This document shows, piece after piece, positions 42,796-52,851 of a DNA stretch of 64,000 bases. The position numbers and the translations under genes were made by a program. The DNA is from Leptolyngbya iicbica LK (GTDB lineage: Bacteria > Cyanobacteriota > Cyanobacteriia > Phormidesmidales > Phormidesmidaceae). The notes beneath the pieces are model-generated. The model had not been told where the DNA came from and did not search any database. It worked only from the letters and a program-made list of their open reading frames with translations. Within the stretch, counting starts at the first letter, position 1, and each line of letters begins with the position of its first letter. Where the stretch lies: NCBI RefSeq assembly GCF_004212215.1, contig NZ_QVFV01000002.1, positions 784,911 to 848,910 on the forward strand. Reading direction: 5' to 3'.

Positions 42796-44409
42796 TTACT
42801 GATTCACCACCAAATGCCAATCGGCAGCCATCCCCAGGGTCGTAGTCTTGGCAGCCCCGCTTTGGTAAGGCCCTAGATTTTGCGTCAGGACATACATCGG
42901 CGTCTCTTGGGGCCAGCGCTCTAACAAAGCTGCAGAGGGTTGGGCAACGACGCGGCGATCGCAATAAAAGTCCAGCGATGGGCGATTATAAAAATCCGCC
43001 ATATATATAGATGCATCTCGTGGCACCTGCCCATTGATGAGATTTGCCACGGGCAATACCGGAAACGCCTCCCCTAGCTCCCACAACCAATGATCAGACA
43101 GCATCAAAGCAAGGAAACTCGCATAAAGGCCCGCCATCAAAATGGGGATAAAGCGTGTTTGTTGCCGAACCGCCCAGTAGGCGGCGAGCCCAGTCGTCAG
43201 CATCACCCCCAACCCCGTAGCAGCCAAAGCTAACGAAGGTTCTGGCCCCCAGGAGCTGGCATACACCATGCCTCCGGCTCCGCCCACACTGAGTAGAGCG
43301 AGTAATATCGCCCAGCCTAGGGGAATCCGTTTGAGGGTTAACTCGCGCCCACTCCAGTGACGATGGCGATTCCATGTAGCGGCGAGAGCCACCCCCACCG
43401 TCATCGCCATCGCCGGATACAGCGGATAGATGTACCAAGGTAGTTTGGTGCTCATCACGGAAATCGTTAGCAGATACCCGACCGTCCACACCAAGATGAG
43501 TTTGGCCCAGGCAGTATGACGCGATCGCCAGGTCAGCCATAAGCCCGTAGGCCAAAATATCAACCAAGGCCAGCTGTATTTCAAGAGCTCCAGCAGGTAA
43601 TACCATGGCGGGCCTTGATGATCTTCGACCGTATCCCAAACCCGACTGAGATTTTGGTTCAACAGCGTGACATCAACAAATTGATCACCGTAGTATTGCC
43701 ACTGCAACGCATACCAACCGATTACCGGGAGGCTACCCAGCCCCACACCGCCCCATAGATAGGGCGATCGCCATTCCTTGGGCGCATCCCACAGCACCCA
43801 CAGAAGCGCGATCGCTAGAAGTAACCCACCCAAAATTCCTTTGGTCAGACACATCGCGGCAAAACAAGCCCCCACCCCCAGATAGGCCCACGGCTGACGC
43901 TGCGATCGCCGCAACAACCAGAGCAGCGTAATAAAAAAGCACACCACGGCCCCATCCAGCATCGCTAAACGACCATGCCGCACCACTGGCAACCAGGTCA
44001 AATAAACGCCTGCTCCCATCAAGGCATAAAGCCGGGTGGGCAAGACCTCACGCCCCAAAAGAAACAGCATTGGCACCGAAGTCGCCGTCAAAATCGCCCC
44101 AGGGAGTCGCGCCACCCAAGTCTGCACGCCAAAGGTTTGAAAACAGACAGCAATCAAGCTGTGCAGCAGCGGCGGTTTGTTGAGATAAGGTTGACCCCAC
44201 AGTTGAGGATGCAACCACGCTGCCCAGGTCTCCCCTCGACTCATCTCTCGAGCCACTTGCGCCACGGTCCCTTCATCCCAGTCCCGCAACGGCACGCCAG
44301 CCAAATCAATGCAGCAAATTAACAGTGCCGCTCCCCATAGCAGCAACCAGCAAGTCCAGTTATTTCGTCGGGTTGTCGAATTTGAGATCATGCAGATGGT
44401 GAAAGGCAT
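42796..44409 (-). CDS. GT39-type membrane glycosyltransferase (ArnT-like)
   Basis: A roughly 535-residue polytopic membrane enzyme. The first extracytoplasmic loop carries LRDWDEGTVAQVAREM, where the acidic pair is the catalytic site of GT39/ArnT-like enzymes. YLNKPPLLHSLIAVCFQTFG and WVARLPGAI follow, then about ten further hydrophobic spans. Such enzymes use polyprenyl-phosphate sugars to glycosylate lipid A, lipids or proteins at the membrane surface. The acceptor is unknown. The start could be ATG 44409, ATG 44391 or GTG 44448, and none has a clear ribosome site. It is convergent with pyrC. Confidence 0.82.
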   Translation of the reverse strand: MPFTICMISNSTTRRNNWTCWLLLWGAALLICCIDLAGVPLRDWDEGTVAQVAREMSRGETWAAWLHPQLWGQPYLNKPPLLHSLIAVCFQTFGVQTWVARLPGAILTATSVPMLFLLGREVLPTRLYALMGAGVYLTWLPVVRHGRLAMLDGAVVCFFITLLWLLRRSQRQPWAYLGVGACFAAMCLTKGILGGLLLAIALLWVLWDAPKEWRSPYLWGGVGLGSLPVIGWYALQWQYYGDQFVDVTLLNQNLSRVWDTVEDHQGPPWYYLLELLKYSWPWLIFWPTGLWLTWRSRHTAWAKLILVWTVGYLLTISVMSTKLPWYIYPLYPAMAMTVGVALAATWNRHRHWSGRELTLKRIPLGWAILLALLSVGGAGGMVYASSWGPEPSLALAATGLGVMLTTGLAAYWAVRQQTRFIPILMAGLYASFLALMLSDHWLWELGEAFPVLPVANLINGQVPRDASIYMADFYNRPSLDFYCDRRVVAQPSAALLERWPQETPMYVLTQNLGPYQSGAAKTTTLGMAADWHLVVNQ

Positions 44410-45025
44410 TCGTAAGAAGATTCTCACCCGTTGATGGCGATTTCGCACCTAGGCCTAACCCGGCGATCGCTCGATAGTCGCCCAGTCTAAGCGGCACAAC
44501 CGCATAATGAGCAGCTCAAATCCGTATTACTAGGCCATCAGACAACACCAGACTTATAAAAAGTTCACACAATCAGCCGTCGTCTAGAAAATGTAAAGAT
44601 AGCTACCTGATTGAGTAAAACTTCTTAAAGCTTCAGGCAAGTTACTAAGAGTAAGTCACTCGCTAATTAGCAGTTTTAGATCGAATGACGTCAACATTTT
44701 TTTTGAGCTCTTACAAAAAAAACTTTTTGTGGAAATTCTCATAAAGATTCCGTGATTTAAACCACTTTATCCCGGATTTTTTTTGCTATCGAAACCAGAG
44801 TTCGCATAATTACTGACGGCATTTAGCAGTCGAAGGAGCCTCTGAAACCCTCTGATATCAGGCTTGAACATGCTTACCTGTATATGTATTCCGCAGATAT
44901 ACGGATACTTTTTTTGCCGTGTACTGAGAGTCCCGTATAACAACGATGGTGTTATATGAGCCAGATGTTGAAAATGAATCTAGTTTCCTAAAACTGTCGC
45001 TCTAAACGCAAGGAAATCCATCGAA
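44410..45025. other. 616-bp AT-rich interval upstream of sigF
   Basis: No gene is present. The stretch is AT-rich and lacks HIP1 sites in its right part, as expected of a long leader. A likely sigF promoter is given at 44914-44941. Confidence 0.55.
44914..44941 (+). promoter_or_regulatory. Candidate sigF promoter
   Basis: TTGCCG and TATAAC are spaced by 16 nt, 84 nt before the sigF ATG. This is a reasonable sigma70-type pair. It is one of several possible pairs in an AT-rich region, so support is modest. Confidence 0.4.
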
Positions 45026-45811
45026 ATGGCTAACCAGACTTCTTCTCTTCGCTCTCGCGGTATGGAAATGCTGATTGCTTACAAAAATCAGCCTTCTGTT
45101 GAATTGCGTAATCGCTTGGTTCGCTTGAATGCGGGCCTTGTGAGAAAGATTGCCCACCGTGTCAGCCATCAGTGTTCTGAACCCTACGAAGACCTTGAGC
45201 AAATTGGTTACTTAGGCCTCATTCGCGCCATTGAGCGCTTTAACCCTGTTCAAGGATGCGCCTTTAGCTCTTTCGCTGTGCCTTACATCCGTGGTGAAAT
45301 GCTCCATTTCTTACGCGATCGCGGCACTACTGTTAAGATTCCCCGTCGTTGGCAAGACCTGCAAAAGGAAGCGCAAAAATGCCAGGGCGAAATGATTCGC
45401 CAGCTGGGTCGCCAACCCAACGATCATGAAATGGCCCAAGCGCTCTGCGTCTCAGTCGAAGAATGGCGCGAAGTCAAAATGGCCAACAAGAACCGGATGC
45501 CCCTGAGCCTCGATGCAACGGTTTGCCACCAGATTGATTCCAGCATCACACTGGGTGATACCCTGCCCGACACCTATTACCAGCGCATGCAACTGCTCGA
45601 GGAAGATCGTCAGCAACTCCAGCGAGCCATGGCTCAACTTGAAGACAAAACTCGCTCCGCAATTGAGTATGTGTTTTTCAATGGCTTGTCCCGCAAAGAG
45701 GTCGCGGAACGGATTGGCGTCAGCCCCATGACAGTGACCCGCCGCATTCAACGCGGCATCGATCAGATGGTGGCTTTTTTGCAGCCGCAAGCTTTGCAAA
45801 CTGAGCCATAA
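45026..45811 (+). CDS. sigF: Group 3 RNA polymerase sigma factor SigF
   Basis: A 261-residue SigB/SigF-type sigma factor. Region 2 is visible (NAGLVRKIAHRVSHQC, PYEDLEQIGYLGLIRAIERF, FSSFAVPYIRGEMLHFLRDR), then region 3 (RQLGRQPNDHEMAQAL) and region 4 with a helix-turn-helix (NGLSRKEVAERIGVSPMTVTRRIQRG). In cyanobacteria SigF drives type IV pili, motility and exopolysaccharide secretion genes. There is no anti-sigma factor next to it. A rho-independent terminator follows 80 bp after the stop. Confidence 0.92.
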   Translation: MANQTSSLRSRGMEMLIAYKNQPSVELRNRLVRLNAGLVRKIAHRVSHQCSEPYEDLEQIGYLGLIRAIERFNPVQGCAFSSFAVPYIRGEMLHFLRDRGTTVKIPRRWQDLQKEAQKCQGEMIRQLGRQPNDHEMAQALCVSVEEWREVKMANKNRMPLSLDATVCHQIDSSITLGDTLPDTYYQRMQLLEEDRQQLQRAMAQLEDKTRSAIEYVFFNGLSRKEVAERIGVSPMTVTRRIQRGIDQMVAFLQPQALQTEP

Positions 45812-46204
45812 GTTCAGGTCACTATCAGTTATTCAAAGTCTTGTCTTGACTGGGTTGGAAACAACCAAACTTGCGTATAGGGTGTATTCGAGGAGCATGG
45901 TGTATTCGCTGTGCTCCTTTTTGTGTAACAACTGACCGAGAAGGTGTTTTCACAACTGGGTAAGCTCCGAGCAGAGAAAAATAGCGTCGGCGCTCAGGAA
46001 TTTTGAGCAGGCATGAACACCGCCATAATCTAAGCGATCAAACTGGCCTTGAGCTATGACGCCATGCATTGTTGCCAGCAGTTACTGCAGCGCATTTCTT
46101 CCCAAACGTGAGTTCGACGAGCAGCAATACAGTCGAGGCTGCATTGGATAAATTCTATGCTCAGCGATGAACACCAAAGGAAATGGTTCAGCGCGGCCAA
46201 GCTG
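45812..46204. other. 393-bp interval after sigF
   Basis: Apart from the sigF terminator, no gene is visible. An open frame continues from the IS1 remnant on the minus strand to 46054, but its part beyond the transposase C-terminus has no recognisable content. Confidence 0.5.
45889..45923 (+). terminator. Rho-independent terminator of sigF
   Basis: AGGAGCA and TGCTCCT form a 7-bp stem around a 14-nt loop (45891-45918), followed by a T-run (TTTTTG). It lies about 80 bp after the sigF stop on the same strand. Confidence 0.75.
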
Positions 46205-46825
46205 ATGGACAGCCCAATGACGGTGTCATGCATCCGCATTGATTGGGAGGAGCAAATAGTTTCGCTAGCTGGATGCTGTTAAGGGGCGAGTTGTCGTGAG
46301 TAAGCCCCCAGTTGTCGGTATAGAACTGCTCGATACCAAAGGGTGCCACAAACTCCATGGAGGCCGTGAGAGCATGGTCTCCATGAGGAGGGAAGAGGCC
46401 AGAACTTCACCGATCGCATGATCGCTGGCATGCCAGAGCCAACATTCCTAGCGTTTCCGACTGGACGTGGCTCGACATTTCGTCCTTTTCAGCTGCCTCA
46501 ACCCGCGTTAGGATGCCAACTGTTGGTAAAGTTTGAGGTTGTTCTAAAGCGCCCCGATGAACCGATCCCTGGAGGCGATATTTTTCGAGTTTCCCACTTG
46601 CGATCGCCAGGCGCATCCTCAGAACCCGTGCGGTATAGCGGATGCCAGGACCATTCCTTGCCATCTAGCTGACTGGCTCTATTACCCCAAGGACATGTTT
46701 TCGATAGGGATAGTCGAAAATGATAGGAAACCTGAGCACAGTCAGGGTTGCGACAGCGATAACGCTGCTACTTAATTATGCCGTTTTGGCTACATTAGTC
46801 GTCTGGCAGTGAGGTCTACAGGCCG
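46205..46825 (-). pseudogene. Degenerate IS1-family transposase (insA and insB remnants)
   Basis: Read on the minus strand, pieces of IS1 InsA and InsB follow each other in the right order but in different frames. InsA pieces: PHCQTTNVAK near 46790-46815, QRYRCRNPDC at 46736-46767, and NGPGIRYTARVL near 46620-46660. InsB pieces: EAAEKDEMSSHVQS (about 46455-46500), WLWHASDHAIGEVLA (46399-46446), PFGIEQFYTDNWG (46305-46345), and MHDTVIGL (46212-46235), the usual IS1 C-terminus. The span between FYTDNWG and MHDTVIG is too short, so part is deleted. Several frameshifts and stops make it non-functional. Terminal inverted repeats were not found. Confidence 0.8.
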
Positions 46826-47027
46826 GTTCTAGTACCATGACAGGCTTGTAGGATAGATGCCCGTGTCATATTGACTCATTAAACAGGCCTGGAACATTAC
46901 TTAATCATTCTTCCCTAATCAGAATCTTGCTCAAGTATTGCCTTTCTGCTTGGGTAACTGTGAATCGTTAGGGGATAAGGCACTGAAAATGGCATCATGT
47001 ACCCACTGAATCGTTCTTCTGTTTATT

Positions 47028-48485
47028 GTGGCTGGGTTTAATCGCTTATTCGAGAGCATTCAACAAGCTGTTAATACGCCGTTTCTCCGCGTCGGAAATG
47101 GAACCTTAACGCTAAGCGCAATCGCTGAGTTTTTGTTGGCAATCCTCCTCACAATTCTTTTTGCCTTAGTCTTTAAAAAAGTCCTGGCGGAAATTGTCTT
47201 ACGGAGATTGGGGCTCAAGCAAGGTGTGCGAGAGTCCGTTGCCACCATCGCCAGCTATGGACTTAGTACTCTTTTTTGCTTAGTACTTTTACAAACATTA
47301 GGAGTTAGTTTTGCTTCGATTGCCGTTTTAGTCGGCAGTCTTGGTATTGGCATTGGTTTTGGCTTTCAAGACTTAACGCGAAATTTCATTAGTGGCTTAG
47401 CATTACTTGTTGAACATAAGCTTAAGGTCGGCGATTTTATTGAGTTAGAAGGTCTTACTGGATATATCGTCGAAATTTCCCTGCGGTCAACTGTGATTCG
47501 TACCATTACTCAGCGCCACATTGTCATTCCCAATAGTGAGCTTTCGGGCAATAAAGTCATTAATTGGACTTATCAACACACCAAAGGTTGGATTCCCATT
47601 GACGTCAGCGTCACTCACGAAAGTGATGCCGTCATTGTAATTGAAGCGCTGCTCGACTCGGCTTACTTAGAAGAAAGTGTTTCTTATGAATACCCCCCAG
47701 AGGCTTACTTTACTGGTTTCGGTGAATATTCATTAGATTTTGTCCTCTGGGTCTGGGTAAACCGTATTGATCTGAAACATAAAACAGAAAGTTCTCTCCG
47801 ATTTATTATTGACCAAAACCTCCGGCAGCATCAGATCCGGCTTGCATCACCTCGTTATGACTTGTGGCATCGCAATCCGAATGTTGTCTTAAAATCTTCA
47901 GTCGACAACTATTTACAACATACTGACCTACAAAATATATCGTCTTCATTTAGCAATCCCTTGCCCAAGCCTATTGCAACCCGCGATTTACTCAAAGCAA
48001 TTCCTTACTTTCGAGATTCAAGCCCAGTTGAGTTGAGGAAACTGGTGGAAGTTGGCCATCGTCGGCGTTTAGAATCAGGGGAGATTTTGTTTAATGAAGG
48101 AGAGCCAGGTGACGCTTTTTATATCATTTTGTCTGGCGCTGTAAGTTATCAATTACAAGGTTATAAAGAACCCACTATTCTAAAATCTGGGCAATTCATC
48201 GGTGAATTCTCATTAATGTTGGGCGTACCCAGAACTGTTACGGTCGTAGCAATTGAAGAAACGACTGTATTTTCTATTAGTCCTGGGGGCTTTAAGCAGA
48301 TACTGCAAAGTCAACCAAAACTTTACAACTGTATCGTGGATGCCATGGGTCGCCATGAGGATGAACTCACGCAACAACAGCGTCGTCTTAGAGAGCTAGG
48401 TTTAATTAATAGCGAGTACGACAAAAATCCAGTTGGTTGGGTTAAGAAACAACTGGACAAGTTGTTTTTTCCGCATACCCCATAA
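47028..48485 (+). CDS. MscS-type channel with C-terminal cyclic-nucleotide-binding domain (bCNG)
   Basis: A 485-residue membrane protein starting at GTG 47028. Three hydrophobic spans lie at about 25-55, 70-90 and 95-125; the pore-lining helix and hinge follow in GSLGIGIGFGFQDLTRNFISGLALLVE, the MscS pore signature. The MscS beta domain continues (VGDFIELEGLTGYIVEISLRSTVI, IPNSELSGNKVINW). A cyclic-nucleotide-binding domain is appended at about 325-450, with the phosphate-binding cassette IGEFSLMLGVPRTVTV retaining the key Glu and Arg. Such bCNG channels are MscS relatives gated by nucleotides rather than mainly by tension. A class III cyclase is present at 9079-10647, though far away. A real ligand is not shown. 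Confidence 0.9.
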   Translation: MAGFNRLFESIQQAVNTPFLRVGNGTLTLSAIAEFLLAILLTILFALVFKKVLAEIVLRRLGLKQGVRESVATIASYGLSTLFCLVLLQTLGVSFASIAVLVGSLGIGIGFGFQDLTRNFISGLALLVEHKLKVGDFIELEGLTGYIVEISLRSTVIRTITQRHIVIPNSELSGNKVINWTYQHTKGWIPIDVSVTHESDAVIVIEALLDSAYLEESVSYEYPPEAYFTGFGEYSLDFVLWVWVNRIDLKHKTESSLRFIIDQNLRQHQIRLASPRYDLWHRNPNVVLKSSVDNYLQHTDLQNISSSFSNPLPKPIATRDLLKAIPYFRDSSPVELRKLVEVGHRRRLESGEILFNEGEPGDAFYIILSGAVSYQLQGYKEPTILKSGQFIGEFSLMLGVPRTVTVVAIEETTVFSISPGGFKQILQSQPKLYNCIVDAMGRHEDELTQQQRRLRELGLINSEYDKNPVGWVKKQLDKLFFPHTP

Positions 48486-48558
48486 ACCAGGCTCAAAGAA
48501 TTTTCTGATATTTACTTCACCAACGTTACAGGGAAAATGCTGTGGCTGTTACAGTTGT

Positions 48559-49848
48559 CTAAATAATCATCCCGTCTGGAAGGGTAGCGTCTTTCAGAAT
48601 AACAATAATGCCATTGCGAATATAAAACCCATCTTGCTCGCGATCAGCTTCTTGTACATTATCCTTATTGACGATTTTCACATTACAACCAATACGGGCA
48701 TTCTTATCGATAATGGCGTTGCTAACTTCACTATTAGCGCCAATTCCCAAAGGAATGGAAGGGCTATCGCAGCGACTATCTTGTTCAAAATCCGACTGAT
48801 AATAATCTGCTCCCATCAGCAAGCTATTGCGAATCAAACAGCCCGATTCAATTCGAGAGCGAATACCTAGAACGGAATGATGAATCTGGCAGCTTTTGAG
48901 GATGCAGCCCTCACTAATCATTGACTCAATGACGGTACATTCCAGTTGCTTTGTCGGCGGCAAAAAGCGCGCTCGCGTATAAATAGGGGCAGATTTATTG
49001 TAAAAGCTAAAGTCAGGATTGGGCTGTTTTACTAGCGCTAAATTAGCATCAAAAAAAGCTTTAATGGTGCCAATATCTTCCCAGTAATCATTGAAGAGAT
49101 AGGCCTGCACTCTCATTTTATGAATTGCTTCAGGCAATATTTCTTTGCCAAAGTCAGTGTAATCTGGGCGACGCTGTAATAGATCCAAAAGCGCTCGACG
49201 CTTGAATACATAAATTCCCATCGACGCAATATAGGGCATTTTCTGAGCGGCTTCAGTGTCCATGCCCAAAACCGTTGTGTCGACTTGCATATGTTTCAGG
49301 GCTTCTCCCTCGGGCTTTTCGTAAAAGTCAATAATCCGACCGTGGGGATTGATTTTCATCAGGCCAAAACTTGAGGCCCGCGCTTCATCCATTGGCACCA
49401 CTGACAAGGTGATGTCTGCACCACTCTCACGGTGATGACGCACAAAGGCGCTGTAATCCATTCGATATAGATGATCGCCCGACAAGATCAAATACTCATC
49501 CACATCGTGGGATGCAAACCGCCCCAGATATTGCCGTACGGCATCTGCTGTACCTTGAAACCAAGCTTTACTCTCAGGTGTTTGCTGCGCGGCTAAGACT
49601 TCTACAAAGCCTTGTTGAAAGCCAGAAAAACCATAAGAACGGGAAATATGTTGGTTCAACGAAGCTGAGTTGAACTGTGTCAATACATAAATCTTGAGGA
49701 TGTTGGAATTGATGCAATTGCTAATGGGGATATCAATAAGTCGATGTTTTCCGGCTAGTGGAACTGCCGGTTTTGCCCGAGTTTTAGTCAAGGGATACAG
49801 GCGAGTACCAGCGCCACCGCCAAGAATAATAGAAAGGACTCGATTCAT
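48559..49848 (-). CDS. glgC: Glucose-1-phosphate adenylyltransferase (ADP-glucose pyrophosphorylase)
   Basis: The 429-residue length is typical of the cyanobacterial enzyme. Visible features are the nucleotide loop [28 protein letters not shown], the glucose-1-phosphate site around [27 protein letters not shown] [14 protein letters not shown], and a C-terminal left-handed beta helix ([32 protein letters not shown]). It makes ADP-glucose, the committed step of glycogen synthesis, and is activated by 3-phosphoglycerate and inhibited by phosphate, fitting a photosynthetic cell. The gene is convergent with the MscS channel gene. Confidence 0.97.
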   Translation of the reverse strand: MNRVLSIILGGGAGTRLYPLTKTRAKPAVPLAGKHRLIDIPISNCINSNILKIYVLTQFNSASLNQHISRSYGFSGFQQGFVEVLAAQQTPESKAWFQGTADAVRQYLGRFASHDVDEYLILSGDHLYRMDYSAFVRHHRESGADITLSVVPMDEARASSFGLMKINPHGRIIDFYEKPEGEALKHMQVDTTVLGMDTEAAQKMPYIASMGIYVFKRRALLDLLQRRPDYTDFGKEILPEAIHKMRVQAYLFNDYWEDIGTIKAFFDANLALVKQPNPDFSFYNKSAPIYTRARFLPPTKQLECTVIESMISEGCILKSCQIHHSVLGIRSRIESGCLIRNSLLMGADYYQSDFEQDSRCDSPSIPLGIGANSEVSNAIIDKNARIGCNVKIVNKDNVQEADREQDGFYIRNGIIVILKDATLPDGMII

Positions 49849-50351
49849 TGACCTAAACTTTATAACTACTGCTGAAAATTAAGCACTATTACATTTGACC
49901 TGATATCAAGGGCATCTTCAGCCCACGTTGCGGTATGCGATCGCCGACGACACACTGGCTACAAATCACCGCAAGTTTTAAAGTTGAAATGTTGAGCCGG
50001 GATTAATCTCAGGTCACTGCTTCATCATAATATTGAAAGTTCTTCTTCTACATTGTCTCAGCAATGTGAACTTTCAGTACGGATCGATCGATATAGCGCG
50101 ATCTCTATCGAAATAGAGAGATGAAGGTTAGGGGACAACAGCATAGTCTTCGTCAGAATTTGTGCAAATCATAAATTTAGCCAATTCGTTTTACTCATTT
50201 TAGACGGAAATTTTTTCCGAGCACCTGCCTGATTTTTTATGGAAACGACCATAACCAATGGAAGCTTCGTCTCTACCTCTAGTTAGAAGTAAAGATGAGA
50301 GGATTACGGTAAATTTTTGAGCATAGTAAATGCAAATTTCATTTTGAGTTT
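49849..50351. other. 503-bp interval upstream of glgC
   Basis: It should hold the glgC promoter and the promoter of the 84-residue gene. It contains a hairpin at 50102-50119 (TCTCTAT-cgaa-ATAGAGA). No gene is seen. Confidence 0.5.
50102..50119. promoter_or_regulatory. Small palindrome upstream of the 84-residue gene
   Basis: TCTCTAT-CGAA-ATAGAGA is a 7-bp perfect inverted repeat with a tetraloop-like spacer, followed 233 bp later by the ATG of the small gene. It could be an operator or RNA stem. Function is a guess. Confidence 0.3.
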
Positions 50352-50606
50352 ATGAGTGATATTTCCCCCTTAGAGGGGATAGAGTTAATTGATTGCGCAA
50401 AAGCTAATGCCGACAACGATGTGGTAATTGTGGCCGAGCGATGCGGTTATGGTCAGGATGTCACAGCTTTCCAAACGGCTCTGCAACAAGCTTGCACTGA
50501 TATAGGCATAAATGTGGAAGCGATCGCAGACTTAATTACGCCCCAACAGCGGGTGATGACCCAGGGCGGGCTGTCTATTTCTCCAGATACAGCTTCTAAT
50601 CTCTAG
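50352..50606 (+). CDS. 84-residue small hypothetical protein
   Basis: The product begins MSDISPLEGIELIDCAKANADNDVVIVAERCGYG and is acidic overall, with two cysteines and a helical middle (TAFQTALQQACTDIGINVEAIADLI). No family is recognised. Codon use and composition match the genome better than the surrounding AT-rich intergenic DNA. The ATG follows a run of intergenic AT sequence with a moderate purine-rich stretch. It may be a real small protein of unknown role. Confidence 0.55.
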   Translation: MSDISPLEGIELIDCAKANADNDVVIVAERCGYGQDVTAFQTALQQACTDIGINVEAIADLITPQQRVMTQGGLSISPDTASNL

Positions 50607-50848
50607 CATTCAAAAAATCCGCCACTTGCAGATGTTGCCAGGTAGCTAGGCGCTGACTTTTCATGAGACAGAAGGCCAAGACCTTCAGCATTATTAGCGA
50701 CTGACTCAGCCTGTTTTCACTGTTTGTTTTTTTAGCTATCTCTATCTAAGCGATCATTTTTCGACTCGATTGAACTATTTAATCGAGGGTTTGAGTCCTT
50801 CGATGTCTAACTTTTTGGTCACTGTCGCAATCATGCCTGGTTCGCTCA

Positions 50849-51060
50849 CAACACAAAGTGTTGGCCGACAGCTACGGGGCGCATCAATTGCCCGACAGCT
50901 ACTGGAGATCGCTAAAACAGGCTGGCGTCAAAGTCCGTTTTTCTAAGCCTTTTACGGTTAGGGCAGCGCTGCAATATTTACGCCGCAACCATCGCCGCAA
51001 CCATCACCAATTGCTAATTGTTGGTCAAACTGTATTGGCAACTCTAAGCATCGGTTCAGC
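50849..51060 (+). pseudogene. Fragment of a phospholipase D/cardiolipin-synthase-like gene
   Basis: Translated in one frame, it reads VLADSYGAHQLPDSYWRSL, KQAGVKVRFSKPF and RNHRRNHHQLLIV, which match the first half of a PLD-domain protein up to the HxK motif; the HKD triad is altered (HHQLL). Only about 70 residues of a protein that should be several hundred long remain, and the upstream part is in another frame. The fragment ends at the gmk 3' end. It is a relic of a lost gene or a partial duplication. Confidence 0.6.
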
Positions 51061-51080
51061 AAAGGGAGAAAAGCCCATTA

Positions 51081-51689
51081 TCAGAGCAGGACGTCGGCCA
51101 ACTTGGCAACCGCCTGTTCTAGATTGTCATTCACAATTTGCAGGTCAAACTCATCTGCGGCATCTAGTTCCACGCGAGAGCGAGCCAGCCGACGAGTAAT
51201 GGCGGCTTCATCATCTTGACCACGATCGCGGATCCGCCGCTCCAATTCTTCCGGTGAGGGAGGAACGATGAAAATTTTGAAAGCTTCTGGAAAGGATTGC
51301 GCCACTTGCCGAGCTCCCTTCAACTCGATTTCGAGAATCACTTGATTGCCGCGCTCGATTTGCACTTCCACTGGCTGACGGGGCGTGCCGTAATAGTTAC
51401 CCGCAAACTCGGCCCATTCCAACAGCTCACCTGCGGCAATCATCTCTTCAAAGCGATCGCGGGTCACGAAATAATAATCCTTCCCATGCTCTTCGCCTTC
51501 GCGCGGGGCACGAGTGGTGGCAGAGGTCGATAGGTATAGGTCGGGATGCTGTTGTCGTAGGCGTTTCAGCAACGTCCCTTTACCGACGCCGCTCGGTCCC
51601 GTCAACACGACTAACCGACCCGGAGATGTCGAGTGCTCTGAGGTCGCCTCAGGTAAGAGGGAAGCATTGGGAGATAGAGTTTGGGTCAT
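51081..51689 (-). CDS. gmk: Guanylate kinase
   Basis: A 202-residue nucleoside monophosphate kinase that converts GMP to GDP with ATP. It has [18 protein letters not shown] as the P-loop, [22 protein letters not shown] in the GMP-binding segment, [14 protein letters not shown] and the lid [18 protein letters not shown]. The N-terminal ~20 residues before the kinase core are a short extension rich in Ser and Thr, and the true start may lie slightly downstream. The length is normal. The PLD relic is convergent with it at the 3' end. Confidence 0.96.
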   Translation of the reverse strand: MTQTLSPNASLLPEATSEHSTSPGRLVVLTGPSGVGKGTLLKRLRQQHPDLYLSTSATTRAPREGEEHGKDYYFVTRDRFEEMIAAGELLEWAEFAGNYYGTPRQPVEVQIERGNQVILEIELKGARQVAQSFPEAFKIFIVPPSPEELERRIRDRGQDDEAAITRRLARSRVELDAADEFDLQIVNDNLEQAVAKLADVLL

Positions 51690-51896
51690 GGGAGTTAGGG
51701 GAATCGCTGCAAAACAAAAAGCTAGTGATGCCTAAAAATTAAGCCTAAGCTCAGTCAACACTGTGAGCTTGCAGGCTGAAAAGCGTAAATTTCCACAAAA
51801 GTATCAATATTGCCGGCGGGGCAACTAACCACGCCCGCTCAGGCGAAGCCATGAGTTATTTGATACAGGATAACAGGCATCTCGGATTTGGCGCGC

Positions 51897-52634
51897 CTAA
51901 TTTGGGGCTTGATCAAATAGCACTGTAGTCATGTATCGCTCAGCCCAAGCATCACCAAACGCCTTTTCCAGCACGCGACGAGTTTTGTCGTTTTGTTGTT
52001 GCTGGGTGCAGTAGTGATTCTGACCCGCCAGAATTTCGCCGCGACGTTCTGGTTGGGGGGTAGCGGCGATCGCCTGCTGACAGTGGATGGTGAGATACCC
52101 TTCCACTTGTTGTAAAAACTGCTGCTCCTCTTCTGGCGTTGTAGGCCGCACAAATAAACACGCTTCGGAAAATATATCGCCCCAAGTGGGAATTTCGCGC
52201 GGTTGGCTGAAGTTTTGCGGTGGGAGTTGGGCTAAGGCGTCTCGATAACCGGCAGATAAGGCGCGATCGCGGCTCACCGGCGACAAATCCACAATGGCAG
52301 CACTGACCTGGCCGCGCCCCCCCACAATATCGCAGCCAAACATCGGCAAATCATAGTCGGGGTTGGGAAACATCACACAGTGCAAAATATCCAGCGTTTT
52401 GCCCACCCGCGCCAACTCCAAATGCTGCTTGCGAAACTGAGGTGCTTGATAGCAAGCGTTTTCGATGATCAGCTTTTCGCCTTCTAGCCGACCTTCGACA
52501 TAGCCTAAATCTTCCGGCAGTTGATAAGGCGAGAGGGTGAGATACCGTTGCCAAACTGTTTCGATGATGTCTGCCAGTTGGCGAATCATCGGATGCTGCT
52601 GTTCGCGCAAAGAGGTGGATGGGGACGCGGTCAT
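51897..52634 (-). CDS. pcyA: Phycocyanobilin:ferredoxin oxidoreductase
   Basis: The ATG at 52634 is selected because the family begins with a short acidic N-terminus ([28 protein letters not shown]); the 36 codons before it have no such character. The 245-residue enzyme uses four electrons from ferredoxin to reduce biliverdin IXalpha to phycocyanobilin, the chromophore of phycobilisomes. The catalytic residues are in place: the acidic residue in [13 protein letters not shown], the His in [15 protein letters not shown] and the Asp in MFGCDIVGG. It shows that the organism makes phycobiliproteins. It is divergent from the TPR gene. Confidence 0.94.
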   Translation of the reverse strand: MTASPSTSLREQQHPMIRQLADIIETVWQRYLTLSPYQLPEDLGYVEGRLEGEKLIIENACYQAPQFRKQHLELARVGKTLDILHCVMFPNPDYDLPMFGCDIVGGRGQVSAAIVDLSPVSRDRALSAGYRDALAQLPPQNFSQPREIPTWGDIFSEACLFVRPTTPEEEQQFLQQVEGYLTIHCQQAIAATPQPERRGEILAGQNHYCTQQQQNDKTRRVLEKAFGDAWAERYMTTVLFDQAPN

Positions 52635-52851
52635 AACCAAGGTAAATGAGGGAAACAACGGAGCCAGCAGTGAGCATCGACAACGACTAAGGCGGCAGTC
52701 TGAAGACACGCTCAAATAAGCAAGCATTGGGACTCTCAGCATATCAGTTTAGTTGGCTTCCGCTAAATCCGAGGCCGACGAACGGTATCCTCAAGCGGCG
52801 AGTGTTGTAGGTCTAAATCGCCAAGGTTCTGTCCTGAATCACTCGTGAGTG

